Assembly: GCA_035942035.1 (NCBI GenBank)
Contig: DASZDK010000051.1
Location: 1-48,378 of the forward strand
Reading direction: 5' to 3'
Length of the DNA stretch: 48,378 nt
Origin: JAHWJR01 sp035942035
GTDB lineage: Bacteria > Actinomycetota > Acidimicrobiia > Acidimicrobiales > CADCSY01
In this document: positions 34,441 to 41,930 of the stretch, in pieces
Position numbering within the stretch: the stretch's first letter is position 1
How the letters are laid out: each line of letters opens with the position of its first letter
Translations under genes and position numbers: made by a program
The notes under the pieces: generated by a model
Databases searched by the model: none
What the model was told of the DNA's origin: nothing
What the model saw: only the letters and a program-made list of their open reading frames with translations

Positions 34441-34464
34441 ACCGGGGGCCTTGCGGCCCCCGGT
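34441..34464. terminator. Bidirectional stem-loop between rng and the CHRD gene
   Basis: ACCGGGGGCC (34441-34450), loop TTGC and GGCCCCCGGT (34455-34464) form a perfect 10-bp GC stem with a tetraloop. It lies downstream of both convergent genes, as expected for a shared terminator, though without a U-tract on either strand. Confidence 0.65.
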
Positions 34465-34494
34465 GGCGCCACCCGCCGGGCCTGTCTGTGAGCG

Positions 34495-34926
34495 CTAGAG
34501 CTGGCCCCGGAGCGCCCCGCGCGGGAACTCGGCGTTGTGGACGTTGACGTAGTAGTCGGAGCTGTTCTTGAGGAGGTCCTTCGCGTCCTCACGGCTCACG
34601 GCGACGCAGCCGCTGGAGGACCCGTTGGTCGGCGCCGCCAGGGCTACCAGTACGGGACCGGCCTCGCCGGCGGGAGCCTCGTGGATGTGGGCCGCGGTGG
34701 CCGGGGCGATGCCCGAGACCTTCAGCTGGTAGCAGATCTCGCCCAGGCCCGGGTTCACGGTGATCCTGGCGGTGCCGCGGCCGTCGGGGTCGCCGGGCCC
34801 GGGGGCCTCGGCCGCACCGGTGAGGTCGGCGCTGAGGGGCCGGCCTCCGGCGGCTGCCGGGGACGTGGCGAGCAGCAGGGCGAGGGCGCCCGTCGCGGGG
34901 ACGAGGGCGAGGCGGTGAAGGCGCAT
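34495..34926 (-). CDS. Secreted CHRD-domain protein
   Basis: A 143-residue protein with a Sec signal peptide (MRLHRLALVPATGALALLLATSPAAA-GG, cleavage near 26) and one CHRD domain (about 30-143): LSADLTGAAEAPGPGDPDGRGTARITVN, GEICYQLKVSGIAPATAAHIHEAPAGEAGPVLV, and the ending YYVNVHNAEFPRGALRGQL. Two Cys (in EICY and SGCVAV) may form a disulfide. CHRD domains occur in chordin and in many bacterial extracellular proteins; the bacterial role is unknown. AAGGAGT is a good ribosome-binding site before ATG 34926. It has its own promoter. Confidence 0.88.
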   Translation of the reverse strand: MRLHRLALVPATGALALLLATSPAAAGGRPLSADLTGAAEAPGPGDPDGRGTARITVNPGLGEICYQLKVSGIAPATAAHIHEAPAGEAGPVLVALAAPTNGSSSGCVAVSREDAKDLLKNSSDYYVNVHNAEFPRGALRGQL

Positions 34927-34984
34927 GCTTGACTCCTTGGTGGTCGGCGGTGTGGACGCGCGGAGTGGCGTCGAGGTGACCCCG

Positions 34985-35014
34985 ATTCTCCGCCGCCGCC
35001 ATGCGCTGCGTCAA
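34985..35014 (-). promoter_or_regulatory. Promoter of the CHRD gene
   Basis: On the minus strand TTGACG (35009-35014), an 18-nt spacer and GAGAAT (34985-34990) resemble a sigma-70 promoter. The predicted start lies about 55 nt upstream of ATG 34926, leaving room for the Shine-Dalgarno seen there. Confidence 0.4.
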
Positions 35015-35032
35015 TAGGTGTCATGTTCCTAT
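35014..35032. promoter_or_regulatory. AT-rich inverted repeat abutting the CHRD promoter
   Basis: ATAGG (35014-35018) and CCTAT (35028-35032) are inverted around a 9-nt centre and touch the -35 element of the CHRD gene. It is an AT-rich spot in a very GC-rich region shared with the divergent rplU promoter. It could be an operator; the regulator is unknown. Confidence 0.3.
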
Positions 35033-35077
35033 AGATCGGACCGAGCCCCACACAGCGCGCTCCGCCTCCCCGCCCGG

Positions 35078-35083
35078 TAGGAT
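35078..35083 (+). promoter_or_regulatory. -10 hexamer of a probable leaderless rplU promoter
   Basis: TAGGAT is followed by 8 nt and ATG 35092 of rplU, with no Shine-Dalgarno. It is one of the clearest leaderless-type arrangements in the window. Confidence 0.5.
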
Positions 35084-35091
35084 GCCCACCG

Positions 35092-35406
35092 ATGTACGCC
35101 GTGATCAGGACCGGAGGCAAGCAGGCGCGGGTCGCCGAGGGCGAGCAGCTCGACGTCGAGCTGTTGGGCCACGACGTGGGCGCCGAGGTGAGCTTCACCC
35201 CGGTGCTGCTCGTCGACGACGGCACGGTCGTGTCGGCACCGGGCGACCTGGCGGGGGCGTCGGTGGCCGCCCGGGTCGTGGGCACGTCCAAGGGCCCCAA
35301 GATCCGTGGCTTCACCTACAAGAACAAGTCCAACCAGCGCCGGCACTGGGGACACCGCCAGAAGTACTCGACCATCGAGATCACCGGCATCTCACGGGGG
35401 AGCTGA
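35092..35406 (+). CDS. rplU: 50S ribosomal protein L21
   Basis: A 104-residue L21, full length. Seen: MYAVIRTGGKQARVAEGEQLDVE at the N-terminus, VLLVDDG, and the rRNA-binding end GPKIRGFTYKNKSNQRRHWGHRQKYSTIEITGI. It is followed 1 nt later by rpmA, the usual L21-L27 pair. It has its own leaderless-type promoter downstream of the divergent CHRD gene. Confidence 0.97.
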   Translation: MYAVIRTGGKQARVAEGEQLDVELLGHDVGAEVSFTPVLLVDDGTVVSAPGDLAGASVAARVVGTSKGPKIRGFTYKNKSNQRRHWGHRQKYSTIEITGISRGS

Positions 35407-35407
35407 C

Positions 35408-35680
35408 ATGTCGAAGACCAAGGGCGGGGGTTCCACCCGCAACGGCCGCGACTCTCCCGGGCAGCGCTTGGGGGTCAAGGTCTACGACGGCCACCTGGTC
35501 AAGGCCGGGGCCATCATCGTCCGCCAGCGCGGGACCCGCTTCCACCCTGGTGAGAACGTCGGTCGCGGCAACGACGACACGCTGTTCGCCAAGGCACCCG
35601 GGCACGTGAAGTTCGCCGCCCGCAAGGGCCGCAAGCTGATCGACGTCCTTCCTGCCGAGGCAGCTCCTTCCTCGAGCTGA
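35408..35680 (+). CDS. rpmA: 50S ribosomal protein L27
   Basis: A 90-residue L27. Seen: the N-terminus MSKTKGGGSTRNGRDSPGQRLGVK, which reaches the peptidyl-transferase centre, and GAIIVRQRGTRFHPGENVGRGNDDTLFAKAPGHVKF. There is no cleavable Firmicutes-type leader. In most genomes obgE follows directly; here a dGTPase and a GH5 gene lie between. Confidence 0.97.
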   Translation: MSKTKGGGSTRNGRDSPGQRLGVKVYDGHLVKAGAIIVRQRGTRFHPGENVGRGNDDTLFAKAPGHVKFAARKGRKLIDVLPAEAAPSSS

Positions 35681-35682
35681 CC

Positions 35683-35700
35683 GGCCGGCACCCGCCGGCC
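35683..35700. terminator. Bidirectional stem-loop between rpmA and dgt
   Basis: GGCCGGC (35683-35689), loop ACCC and GCCGGCC (35694-35700) make a perfect 7-bp GC stem immediately after the rpmA stop and just beyond the convergent dgt stop. No U-tract. Confidence 0.55.
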
Positions 35701-35712
35701 CGGACGACCGCC

Positions 35713-36789
35713 CTACACCCCGCGGGGGAGAGCGGCGCGGTCCCAGCCCAGGTGCTCGACGGCGAGGTCGAGGGCGTAGCGGTCGGTCATGCCGCTCACG
35801 TAGCGCACGGCGGCGGCCACCGCTTCGGGGCTGGCGGGTGCCGGCGTCGGTCGGCCGTCCTCGCGGTCGCGCGGGTGAGCCACGAACCACTCGGTGAGCG
35901 ATCGCAGGAGGGCGATGACCCGCCGGGCCTGCTCGGCGGCCGCCGGGCGCAGGTAGATGCGCTCGTAGTTGAACGCCCGCAGCGCCGCCAGGGCGCTGGC
36001 TTCGGGCTGGCGCAGGGCCACGGTGCCGGTCTCGGCGATGGTTTCCAGCACGGCGGTGACGAACGCGCCGAGTTGGCCCGAGCGGCTGACCCCCACGACG
36101 TCGGCAACCTCGGCCGGCAGGTCGTCGGGATGGACCACGCCGGCGTCGACGGCGTCCTCGAAGTCGTGGCAGACGTAGGCGATGCGGTCGGCCCACGCCA
36201 CCACCTCGCCTTCGGGCGTGGCCGGTGCCGGGCGGTTCCAGGAGTGGTTGCGCACCGCGTCGAGCGTCTCGGCGCACAGGTTGAGCGGCGCCAGCACCAC
36301 GTCGGCGCCGTAGACGGCGTGGTGGTAGCCACCTTCGACGAAGGGTGACAGTGCGTCCTCGCTGGCGTGGCCGGCGGGGCCGTGGCCGCAGTCGTGGCCC
36401 ACGGCGGCGGCCGCGGCCAGGTCGACGTTGAGGCCGGCGCCGCGGGCGATCGAGGTCGCCACCTGGGCCACCTCGATGGCGTGGGTCAGCCGGGTGCGGA
36501 GGTGGTCGTCGTCGGGAGCGATGAAGACCTGGCACTTGCCGGCCAGCCGCCGGAACGGACGGCTGTGCTGGATCCGGTCGAGATCGCGCTGGAAGCAGGT
36601 GCGGAAGCGGTCGGGGACCTCCGGCCTGGCCCGTCGCCCCGCCCCTTCGGCGCGGGTCGCGCCCGGAGCCAGGCGCAGCGCCTCGGCGTCCTCGCGCTCG
36701 GTGCGCTCGACCAGGCCGGTGGGTGCTGGGCCGACCTGGGCCGCCCGGTGGGCCACCGCCGGCAGCTGTCGGAGCTCGGCCACGTCCAT
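35713..36789 (-). CDS. dgt: Deoxyguanosinetriphosphate triphosphohydrolase-like HD protein
   Basis: A 358-residue HD-superfamily enzyme that hydrolyses dGTP (or other dNTPs) to the nucleoside and tripolyphosphate. Seen: FRTCFQRDLDRIQHSRPFRRLAGKCQVF, RTRLTHAIEVAQVATSIARG with His103, GHDCGHGPAGHASE with His132-Asp133 and His136, and the later ADRIAYVCHDFEDA carrying the last metal-ligand Asp. These form the H-HD-D metal site. Length fits the short bacterial type. ATG 36789 is supported by a -10 TACGCT 7 nt upstream. It sits on the opposite strand between rpmA and obgE, breaking a normally tight pair. Confidence 0.92.
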   Translation of the reverse strand: MDVAELRQLPAVAHRAAQVGPAPTGLVERTEREDAEALRLAPGATRAEGAGRRARPEVPDRFRTCFQRDLDRIQHSRPFRRLAGKCQVFIAPDDDHLRTRLTHAIEVAQVATSIARGAGLNVDLAAAAAVGHDCGHGPAGHASEDALSPFVEGGYHHAVYGADVVLAPLNLCAETLDAVRNHSWNRPAPATPEGEVVAWADRIAYVCHDFEDAVDAGVVHPDDLPAEVADVVGVSRSGQLGAFVTAVLETIAETGTVALRQPEASALAALRAFNYERIYLRPAAAEQARRVIALLRSLTEWFVAHPRDREDGRPTPAPASPEAVAAAVRYVSGMTDRYALDLAVEHLGWDRAALPRGV

Positions 36790-36796
36790 GCCGGCG

Positions 36797-36802
36797 AGCG
36801 TA
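36797..36802 (-). promoter_or_regulatory. -10 hexamer of a probable leaderless dgt promoter
   Basis: On the minus strand TACGCT is followed by 7 nt and the dgt ATG (36789), with no Shine-Dalgarno. Confidence 0.45.
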
Positions 36803-37161
36803 GCGACGGCGAGTGACCGAAGGGCGAAGACGCCGCCCGACCGTCACGGAGGAGCCACCGATCACTCGGCTTGGCATCGACCAGAGCGCAGACGAGGGTC
36901 CACTCGGTTGGCACCGACACCGTTAAATGCCCTGGGCGACGCCCGCAGTGGACTACGTCACCACGTGGAGCTTTCGATGGCCACCACTAGGAGTTTCCGC
37001 ACATGGTCACGGACGAATGGTCTGTCCTTGCGCCCCCTTGAGCCATGCCTACGTCGCCGTTCCCCAGGCGACACGTCCTCACGGACGACTCCAGTGATGC
37101 CCGATGTGTTTGCCCCCATCGACTGCTCAAGCAGAGGACGCTCGCCACCGAAAGACATGCC
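36803..37161. other. Non-coding gap upstream of the GH5 gene
   Basis: About 360 bases without a credible gene and visibly richer in A/T than its surroundings. It contains the 8-bp palindrome CCACGTGG (36961-36968) and one copy of a degenerate 18-bp direct repeat (37063-37080) that recurs after the GH5 gene. A 12-codon frame near 37002 (MVTDEWSVLAPP) faintly recalls the start of IS5-type transposases, but it is too short to call. No clear promoter or ribosome-binding site for the GH5 gene is visible. Confidence 0.4.
37063..37080. repeat. Left copy of a direct repeat flanking the GH5 gene
   Basis: The 18-mer CCCAGGCGACACGTCCTC matches 38625-38642 (TCCAAGCGACACGTCTTC) at 15 of 18 positions, including 10 in a row (GCGACACGTC). 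The two copies bracket the GH5 gene in direct orientation and could be remains of an insertion event. Confidence 0.35.
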
Positions 37162-38523
37162 ATGAACCGTTCAGTCCTCACCACAGTGACGGTGGCTGCT
37201 TCCCTCATCGCCTCCCTGCTGGTTACGACCGGCCTGTCAGCCTCGGCCACCACCGCGGAGCCGGCTCTGTCGGTCCGGGTGTCGGGGCCGTCACTCGTCG
37301 ATTCGTCAGGGCAGCCAATCAAGATTCTCGGCGTCAACCGCTCGGGCACGGAGTACCCGTGCGTGCACGGCTGGGGCATCTTCGACAGCCCCAACGACGA
37401 CGCCGCCCTGGCGAGCGTAGCCACCTGGAAGGGCAACGCCGTGCGGGTGCCTCTCAACGAGAGTTGCTGGCTGGGCATCAATGGTGTCTCCGAGCACTGG
37501 GGCGGGGTGAACTATCGGACGGCGATCAAGGACTACGTGGATCGGCTCCACAGGGCCGGGTTCCTGGTTGTGCTCGACTTGCACTGGTCCGCCCCCGGTA
37601 CGACGCTCGCGACGAAGCAGACGGTAATGCCCAACGCTGATCACTCTCCGGACTTCTGGCGCTCGGTCGCCACGACGTTCAAAAGCGACCCGGCGGTCAT
37701 CTTCGACGCCTTCAACGAGCCCCACCTCATCGACTGGACTTGCTGGCGAGACGGGTGCACAACGAGTGAGGGTTGGAAGGCCGCGGGCATGCAGACGCTC
37801 GTCAACGCGATTCGCTCCACCGGCGCCATGCAACCGATCATGCTTTCGGGTCGCCACTGGGGTGGGGACCTGTCCAAGTGGCTCGAGTACGCGCCAGCGG
37901 ATCCTGCTGGACAGCTCGTTGCCGGGGCTCACATCTACAACTTCAGTTCGTGTAACACCGTCGCATGCTGGGACGCCACGATCGCCCCGGTCGCCGCCAA
38001 GGTCCCCGTCGTGACGGGCGAGCTCGGCACCACCGAATGCTCGGCTGCGTTCGTCGACAGCTACATGGACTGGGCGGACGCCCGCGGCGTCTCCTACATC
38101 CCGTGGACCTGGAACACCTGGGACTGCAAGCTTGGCCCCTCCCTGATCACCGCTTACGACGGCACCCCAACCGCCTACGGGAGTGCGGTCAAGCAGCGAT
38201 TCGAGGCGTGGGCCGCTGCCTCGACCGCGGGCGTCGCGACCGCACCGGATGCGCCTCGGTCCGTCACCGCCGAGGCCGGCAAACGCTCTGCCACTGTGTC
38301 CTGGACGCACGGCGCGGATGGCGGCTCACCGCTGACCGGACAGACGGTGCGGGTCTACCGAGGCACCAGTGTCGTCGATTCCGTGGCGGCCTCCCCGACG
38401 GTCACCTCCGTACGCATTCGCCCCCTGACCTCGGGCGTGGAGTACAGGTTCTCCGTGCTGGCGACCAACTCGGTCGGCACCAGCCCAGAGTCGGCGACGA
38501 CCAACGTCGTCAAGCCCCGCTGA
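37162..38523 (+). CDS. Secreted GH5 glycoside hydrolase (cellulase-like) with C-terminal FN3 domain
   Basis: A 453-residue exported enzyme. Seen: a Sec signal peptide (MNRSVLTTVTVAASLIASLLVTTGLSASA), a GH5 TIM-barrel domain (about 35-350) with LGVNRSGTEYPC, VRVPLNESCWLG, the acid/base Glu186 in FDAFNEPH and the nucleophile Glu287 in VVTGELGT, then WTWNTW near the barrel end, and one fibronectin type III domain (about 364-453: APDAPRSVTAEAGKRSATVSW ... YRFSVLATNSVGTS). It probably cleaves beta-1,4-glucan or a related beta-glycan outside the cell. Several Cys suggest disulfides. Codon choice has more A/T at third positions than neighbouring genes, and the gene interrupts rpmA-obgE, so horizontal acquisition is likely. 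ATG 37162 is chosen for the signal peptide. Confidence 0.88.
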   Translation: MNRSVLTTVTVAASLIASLLVTTGLSASATTAEPALSVRVSGPSLVDSSGQPIKILGVNRSGTEYPCVHGWGIFDSPNDDAALASVATWKGNAVRVPLNESCWLGINGVSEHWGGVNYRTAIKDYVDRLHRAGFLVVLDLHWSAPGTTLATKQTVMPNADHSPDFWRSVATTFKSDPAVIFDAFNEPHLIDWTCWRDGCTTSEGWKAAGMQTLVNAIRSTGAMQPIMLSGRHWGGDLSKWLEYAPADPAGQLVAGAHIYNFSSCNTVACWDATIAPVAAKVPVVTGELGTTECSAAFVDSYMDWADARGVSYIPWTWNTWDCKLGPSLITAYDGTPTAYGSAVKQRFEAWAAASTAGVATAPDAPRSVTAEAGKRSATVSWTHGADGGSPLTGQTVRVYRGTSVVDSVAASPTVTSVRIRPLTSGVEYRFSVLATNSVGTSPESATTNVVKPR

Positions 38524-38697
38524 TCGCGATGCCAGTTCCCACGGGCATGGTTTCATTGCCCTCCCTGGTCCTCAAGGGCTTCGACGCCCGACTTCTATGA
38601 CGGGTTCAGCGATCGAATCCCTTGTCCAAGCGACACGTCTTCGGGCGCGCTGACCGTCCACCCGGCGCCGGCCGCCGGGGGGAGGGTGGCCGCACCG
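38524..38697. other. Non-coding gap between the GH5 gene and obgE
   Basis: No ORF. It holds the right copy of the direct repeat (38625-38642) and ends in the obgE promoter region. No strong terminator is visible after the GH5 stop. Confidence 0.35.
38625..38642. repeat. Right copy of the direct repeat flanking the GH5 gene
   Basis: TCCAAGCGACACGTCTTC; partner of 37063-37080 (15 of 18 identical, same orientation, about 1.56 kb apart). Confidence 0.35.
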
Positions 38698-38703
38698 TAT
38701 CCT
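38698..38703 (+). promoter_or_regulatory. -10 hexamer of a probable leaderless obgE promoter
   Basis: TATCCT is followed by 7 nt and ATG 38711, with no Shine-Dalgarno. It gives obgE its own promoter now that it is separated from rpmA. Confidence 0.5.
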
Positions 38704-38710
38704 CGGGCCG

Positions 38711-39934
38711 ATGCCGGGATTCGTCGACGAGAGTGGCCTGCACGTCAAGGCCGGTGACGGCGGCGCCGGCGCCGTGTCGTTCCGCCGGGAGGCCCACGTG
38801 GCGCGGGGCGGTCCCGACGGCGGCGACGGCGGCGACGGCGGTGACGTCTGGCTGGTCGCTGACCGCAACGTGCCCTCGCTGCTGGGGTTCCGGGACCATC
38901 CCCACCGCCGGGGTGGTGACGGGACTCACGGCCGTGGCAAGCGGGCACGGGGCCGCAACGGCGAGGACCTGTTCGTGCCCGTCCCCGAGGGGACGGTGGT
39001 GCGCGACCAGGAGGGACGGGTGCTGGCCGACCTGGTGCACGAGGGCGACCGCTGGCGGGCTGGCGCCGGCGGGCGGGGTGGCCGGGGCAACGCCAGCTTC
39101 CTCTCCAACCGCCGGCGGGCACCCTCGTTCGCCGAGCAGGGGGAGCACGGCGAGGAGCGGTGGCTGCGGCTCGAGCTCAAGCTCATGGCCGACGTGGCCC
39201 TGGTCGGCCTGCCCAACGCCGGCAAGAGCACGCTCATCTCCGTGATCTCGGCGGCCAAGCCCAAGATCGCCGACTACCCCTTCACCACCCTTCAGCCCAA
39301 CCTTGGCGTGGTCCGCTTCGACGACGTGGAGATGGTGGTCGCCGACGTGCCGGGGCTCATCGAGGGCGCCAGCGAGGGCAAGGGCCTGGGCCATCGCTTC
39401 CTCCGCCACATCGAGCGGGCCCGGGTCCTCGTGGTGCTGCTCGACCTGGCTCCTGCCGAGGGGACCGATCCCGCCCGCCAGGAGGAGATCCTGTTGACCG
39501 AGTTGGGCCGCTATCGGCCCGAGCTGCTGGAGCGCCCCCGCCTCACGGTCGGCTCCAAGGCCGACGTGGCCACCGTGGCATGGGACGGCCCCTGCCTCTC
39601 CGCGGTCACCCGCCAGGGCGTGCCCGAGCTGCTGGGGCAACTGGCCGAGGTGGTGTCGAGCGCTCGTGCCGCGCTGCCCGAGCCCGAGGCGTACGTGGTC
39701 CACCGGCCCATCGGCGAGGGCTTCCGAGTGAAGCGGGAGGACGACGGCTTCGTGGTGGTCGGCCGCCAGGCCGAGCGGGCGGTGGCGGTCAGCGACCTCA
39801 CCAACGCCGACGCGCTGGCCTATGTGCACGACCGTCTCCGGCGGCTCGGGGTCGACCGAGCGCTGGCCCGGGCGGGCGCCCGCCCCGGTGACACCGTCCG
39901 GGTGGGGTCGATGACCTTCGAGTACGACGAGTAG
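38711..39934 (+). CDS. obgE: Obg-family GTPase
   Basis: A 407-residue Obg/CgtA. Seen: the Gly-rich Obg fold at the N-terminus (FVDESGLHVKAGDGGAGAVSFRREAHVARGGPDGGDGGDGGDVWLVAD), G1 GLPNAGKST (166-174), G3 DVPGLIEGASEGKGLG, and a C-terminal OCT domain (about 325-407: EAYVVHRPIGEGFRVKREDDGFVVVG). It couples ribosome 50S maturation to nutrient state. It is followed 4 nt later by proB, a common actinobacterial order. Confidence 0.96.
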   Translation: MPGFVDESGLHVKAGDGGAGAVSFRREAHVARGGPDGGDGGDGGDVWLVADRNVPSLLGFRDHPHRRGGDGTHGRGKRARGRNGEDLFVPVPEGTVVRDQEGRVLADLVHEGDRWRAGAGGRGGRGNASFLSNRRRAPSFAEQGEHGEERWLRLELKLMADVALVGLPNAGKSTLISVISAAKPKIADYPFTTLQPNLGVVRFDDVEMVVADVPGLIEGASEGKGLGHRFLRHIERARVLVVLLDLAPAEGTDPARQEEILLTELGRYRPELLERPRLTVGSKADVATVAWDGPCLSAVTRQGVPELLGQLAEVVSSARAALPEPEAYVVHRPIGEGFRVKREDDGFVVVGRQAERAVAVSDLTNADALAYVHDRLRRLGVDRALARAGARPGDTVRVGSMTFEYDE

Positions 39935-39938
39935 CCCG

Positions 39939-41057
39939 ATGACCTGGACGGGGCAGGCGTTCTCGGCGAGCACGGTCGTGGCCAAGATCGGCTCCTCGTC
40001 GGTCACCGGCGAGCACGGGGTCGACGTGGCGGCCATCGCCAAGTTCTGCGCCGAGGTGGCCCAGCTGCGGGCCGACGGTCACCGGGTGGTCATGGTTACG
40101 AGCGGTGCCATCGCCGCCGGCCTGCCTGCCCTGGGGATGAGCTATGCCGATGCTCCCGACGTGGTCACCCTCCAGGCGGCGTCCGCCGTGGGCCAGAGCC
40201 GGCTCATGCGGGTCTACGACGACGTGCTGGCCAGCCACGACCTGGTCGGCGGCCAGGTGCTCATTGCCCCGCTCGACTTCATGGTGCGCCACCAGTACCT
40301 GCATGCCCGCACCACCTTGGCCCGGCTGCTGAGCCTGGGCGTGGTGCCGGTGGTGAACGAGAACGACGTCATCGCCGACGACGAGATCCGCTTCGGCGAC
40401 AACGACCGCATCGCCGCCCTGGTCGCCCACCTGGTCCGGGCCGACGTGCTGGTGCTGCTGACCGACGCCCCGGGCCTGCTGACCGCCGACCCCCGCCTCG
40501 ACACCGGCGCCAGCCTGATCGAGGAGATCGTCGAGGTCGACGCCGAGCTGGAGGCGGCGGCCGGTGGGACGGGCACGCTGCTCGGCAGCGGCGGCATGGC
40601 CTCCAAGCTGGCGGCGGCCAAGATCGCCGCCTGGTCGGGCGTCCGGGCCGTCATCGCCGCCGCTGACCGTCCCGGCGTGCTCACCGACGCGGTGGCCGGC
40701 ACGCCGGGAGTGGGCACCGTCGTGCGTCCCCGGGTCAAGCGCCTGGCCGCCCGCAAGCTCTGGATCGCCTTCGCCGTAGGCGCCGCCGGCACCGTGGTGG
40801 TCGACGAGGGCGCTCGCCGGGCCCTGCTCGAGCGCAACGTGTCGCTGCTGGCGGCAGGAGTGCAGGAGGTGCGGGGCAGCTTCGCCGCCGAGGAGGCGGT
40901 GGAGGTGGCCGGTCCTGACGGACGGGTGTTCGCCAAGGGTCTGGTCCGGGTGGGCTCGGCGACGCTGGCCGGGCTGGCCGGCCGGCGCACCGCCGAGCTG
41001 CCCGAGGGCGTGCCGCACGAGGTCGTCCACCGGGACGACCTGGTGGTGCTGCCCTGA
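39939..41057 (+). CDS. proB: Glutamate 5-kinase
   Basis: A 372-residue enzyme that phosphorylates glutamate in the first step of proline synthesis. Seen: the amino-acid kinase domain (VVAKIGSSSVTGEHGVD, VMVTSGAIAAGLPALG, PVVNENDVIADDEIRFGDNDRIAALVAHLVRADVLVLLTDAPGLLTADPR, GTLLGSGGMASKLAAAKIA) and a C-terminal PUA domain (about 285-370, GTVVVDEGARRALLERNVSLLAAGV). proA does not follow; a terminator and a minus-strand gene come next, so the usual obg-proB-proA run is cut here. Confidence 0.95.
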   Translation: MTWTGQAFSASTVVAKIGSSSVTGEHGVDVAAIAKFCAEVAQLRADGHRVVMVTSGAIAAGLPALGMSYADAPDVVTLQAASAVGQSRLMRVYDDVLASHDLVGGQVLIAPLDFMVRHQYLHARTTLARLLSLGVVPVVNENDVIADDEIRFGDNDRIAALVAHLVRADVLVLLTDAPGLLTADPRLDTGASLIEEIVEVDAELEAAAGGTGTLLGSGGMASKLAAAKIAAWSGVRAVIAAADRPGVLTDAVAGTPGVGTVVRPRVKRLAARKLWIAFAVGAAGTVVVDEGARRALLERNVSLLAAGVQEVRGSFAAEEAVEVAGPDGRVFAKGLVRVGSATLAGLAGRRTAELPEGVPHEVVHRDDLVVLP

Positions 41058-41061
41058 CCGT

Positions 41062-41115
41062 CCCGTCCTTTGTCGGCTGATCCCCGCTGACGGGGGCGAT
41101 CCGACAAAGAACGGG
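41062..41115. terminator. Bidirectional terminator-like hairpin between proB and the PspA gene
   Basis: A long interrupted inverted repeat: outer CCCGT (41062-41066)/ACGGG (41111-41115), middle CTTTGTCGG (41068-41076)/CCGACAAAG (41101-41109) and inner CCCCG/CGGGG around CTGA. It serves two convergent genes. Confidence 0.75.
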
Positions 41116-41123
41116 GGGAGCGG

Positions 41124-41921
41124 CTAGCTGGGGTTGCCCTCGGCGGCGGCCTCGCCGGCAGCTGCCTCGGTGCTGTCGGCCGGGCTCGTGGGGCGGGGTG
41201 CCTCGATGCCGAGCTGGCCGCGGATCTGCGACAGGCGGGCCTGGGCCTCGCTGTGCATGGTGGCCTGCTCGACCTCGAGCATACGGCTCTCGACCGAATC
41301 ACCACTCAGCTCGGCCATGCCTCGGGCCCGGGCGTACCGGGTCTCGATCTTGTCGCGGACCTCGGCCAGGCTGGGCACGTCCTGGCCCACCGACTCGCTC
41401 AACGAAGCCATGGCGGTGTTCACCTGCTCCTGCATCTTGGCCTGGTCGAGCTGGGAGAGCAGCTTCTGGCGCTCGGACAGGCGCTTCTGCAGGACGGTGG
41501 CGTTCTGGGCCACCGCCGCCTTGGCCTGATCGGCAGCCTGGGCCGCTTGCAGGTGCAGCTCCTTGAGGCTGTCGACGTCCTGCTCGAGTGCGATGAGCCG
41601 GTTGGCGAACGACTCCGCCGCCGAGGTGTACTCGGTGAGCTTCTTGGTGTCGCCCGCCTGCTCAGCCTCGGCGGCCATGACCACTGCCTGGCGGGCGGAG
41701 CGGTTGACCTTCTCCAGCTCGTCCATGGTCCGGTTGAGCCGCAGCTCGGTCTGCTTCTGGTTGGCGATGACGTTGGCCGCCTGCTCCTTGAGCCGGCGGT
41801 GCTGGTCCTGGCTGTCGGCGATCGCCTGCTCGAGCTGCACCTTGGGGTCGGCGACCTCGTCGAACTTCCCGGTGAGCGCCGCGGTCAGGTACTTCCACGC
41901 CCGGCTGAGGAGTTTGAACAT
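41124..41921 (-). CDS. PspA/IM30 family membrane-stress protein
   Basis: A 265-residue ESCRT-III-like protein. Seen: the N-terminal amphipathic helix (MFKLLSRAWKYLTAAL), the canonical long helical hairpin (DPKVQLEQAIADSQDQHRRLKEQAANVIANQKQTE onward) and a final helix with LSQIRGQLG before an Ala/Glu-rich tail. PspA polymers stabilise and repair the cytoplasmic membrane and may curb stress regulators. It follows a membrane-anchored coiled-coil gene by 9 nt on the same strand, so the two are probably one operon. Confidence 0.92.
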   Translation of the reverse strand: MFKLLSRAWKYLTAALTGKFDEVADPKVQLEQAIADSQDQHRRLKEQAANVIANQKQTELRLNRTMDELEKVNRSARQAVVMAAEAEQAGDTKKLTEYTSAAESFANRLIALEQDVDSLKELHLQAAQAADQAKAAVAQNATVLQKRLSERQKLLSQLDQAKMQEQVNTAMASLSESVGQDVPSLAEVRDKIETRYARARGMAELSGDSVESRMLEVEQATMHSEAQARLSQIRGQLGIEAPRPTSPADSTEAAAGEAAAEGNPS

Positions 41922-41930
41922 GGGCCGAGC

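Noticed and set aside
36990..37040. Remnant of an IS5-type transposase before the GH5 gene
   Set aside because: Only a dozen codons (MVTDEWSVLAPP) are vaguely similar and no inverted repeats were found; chance similarity cannot be excluded.
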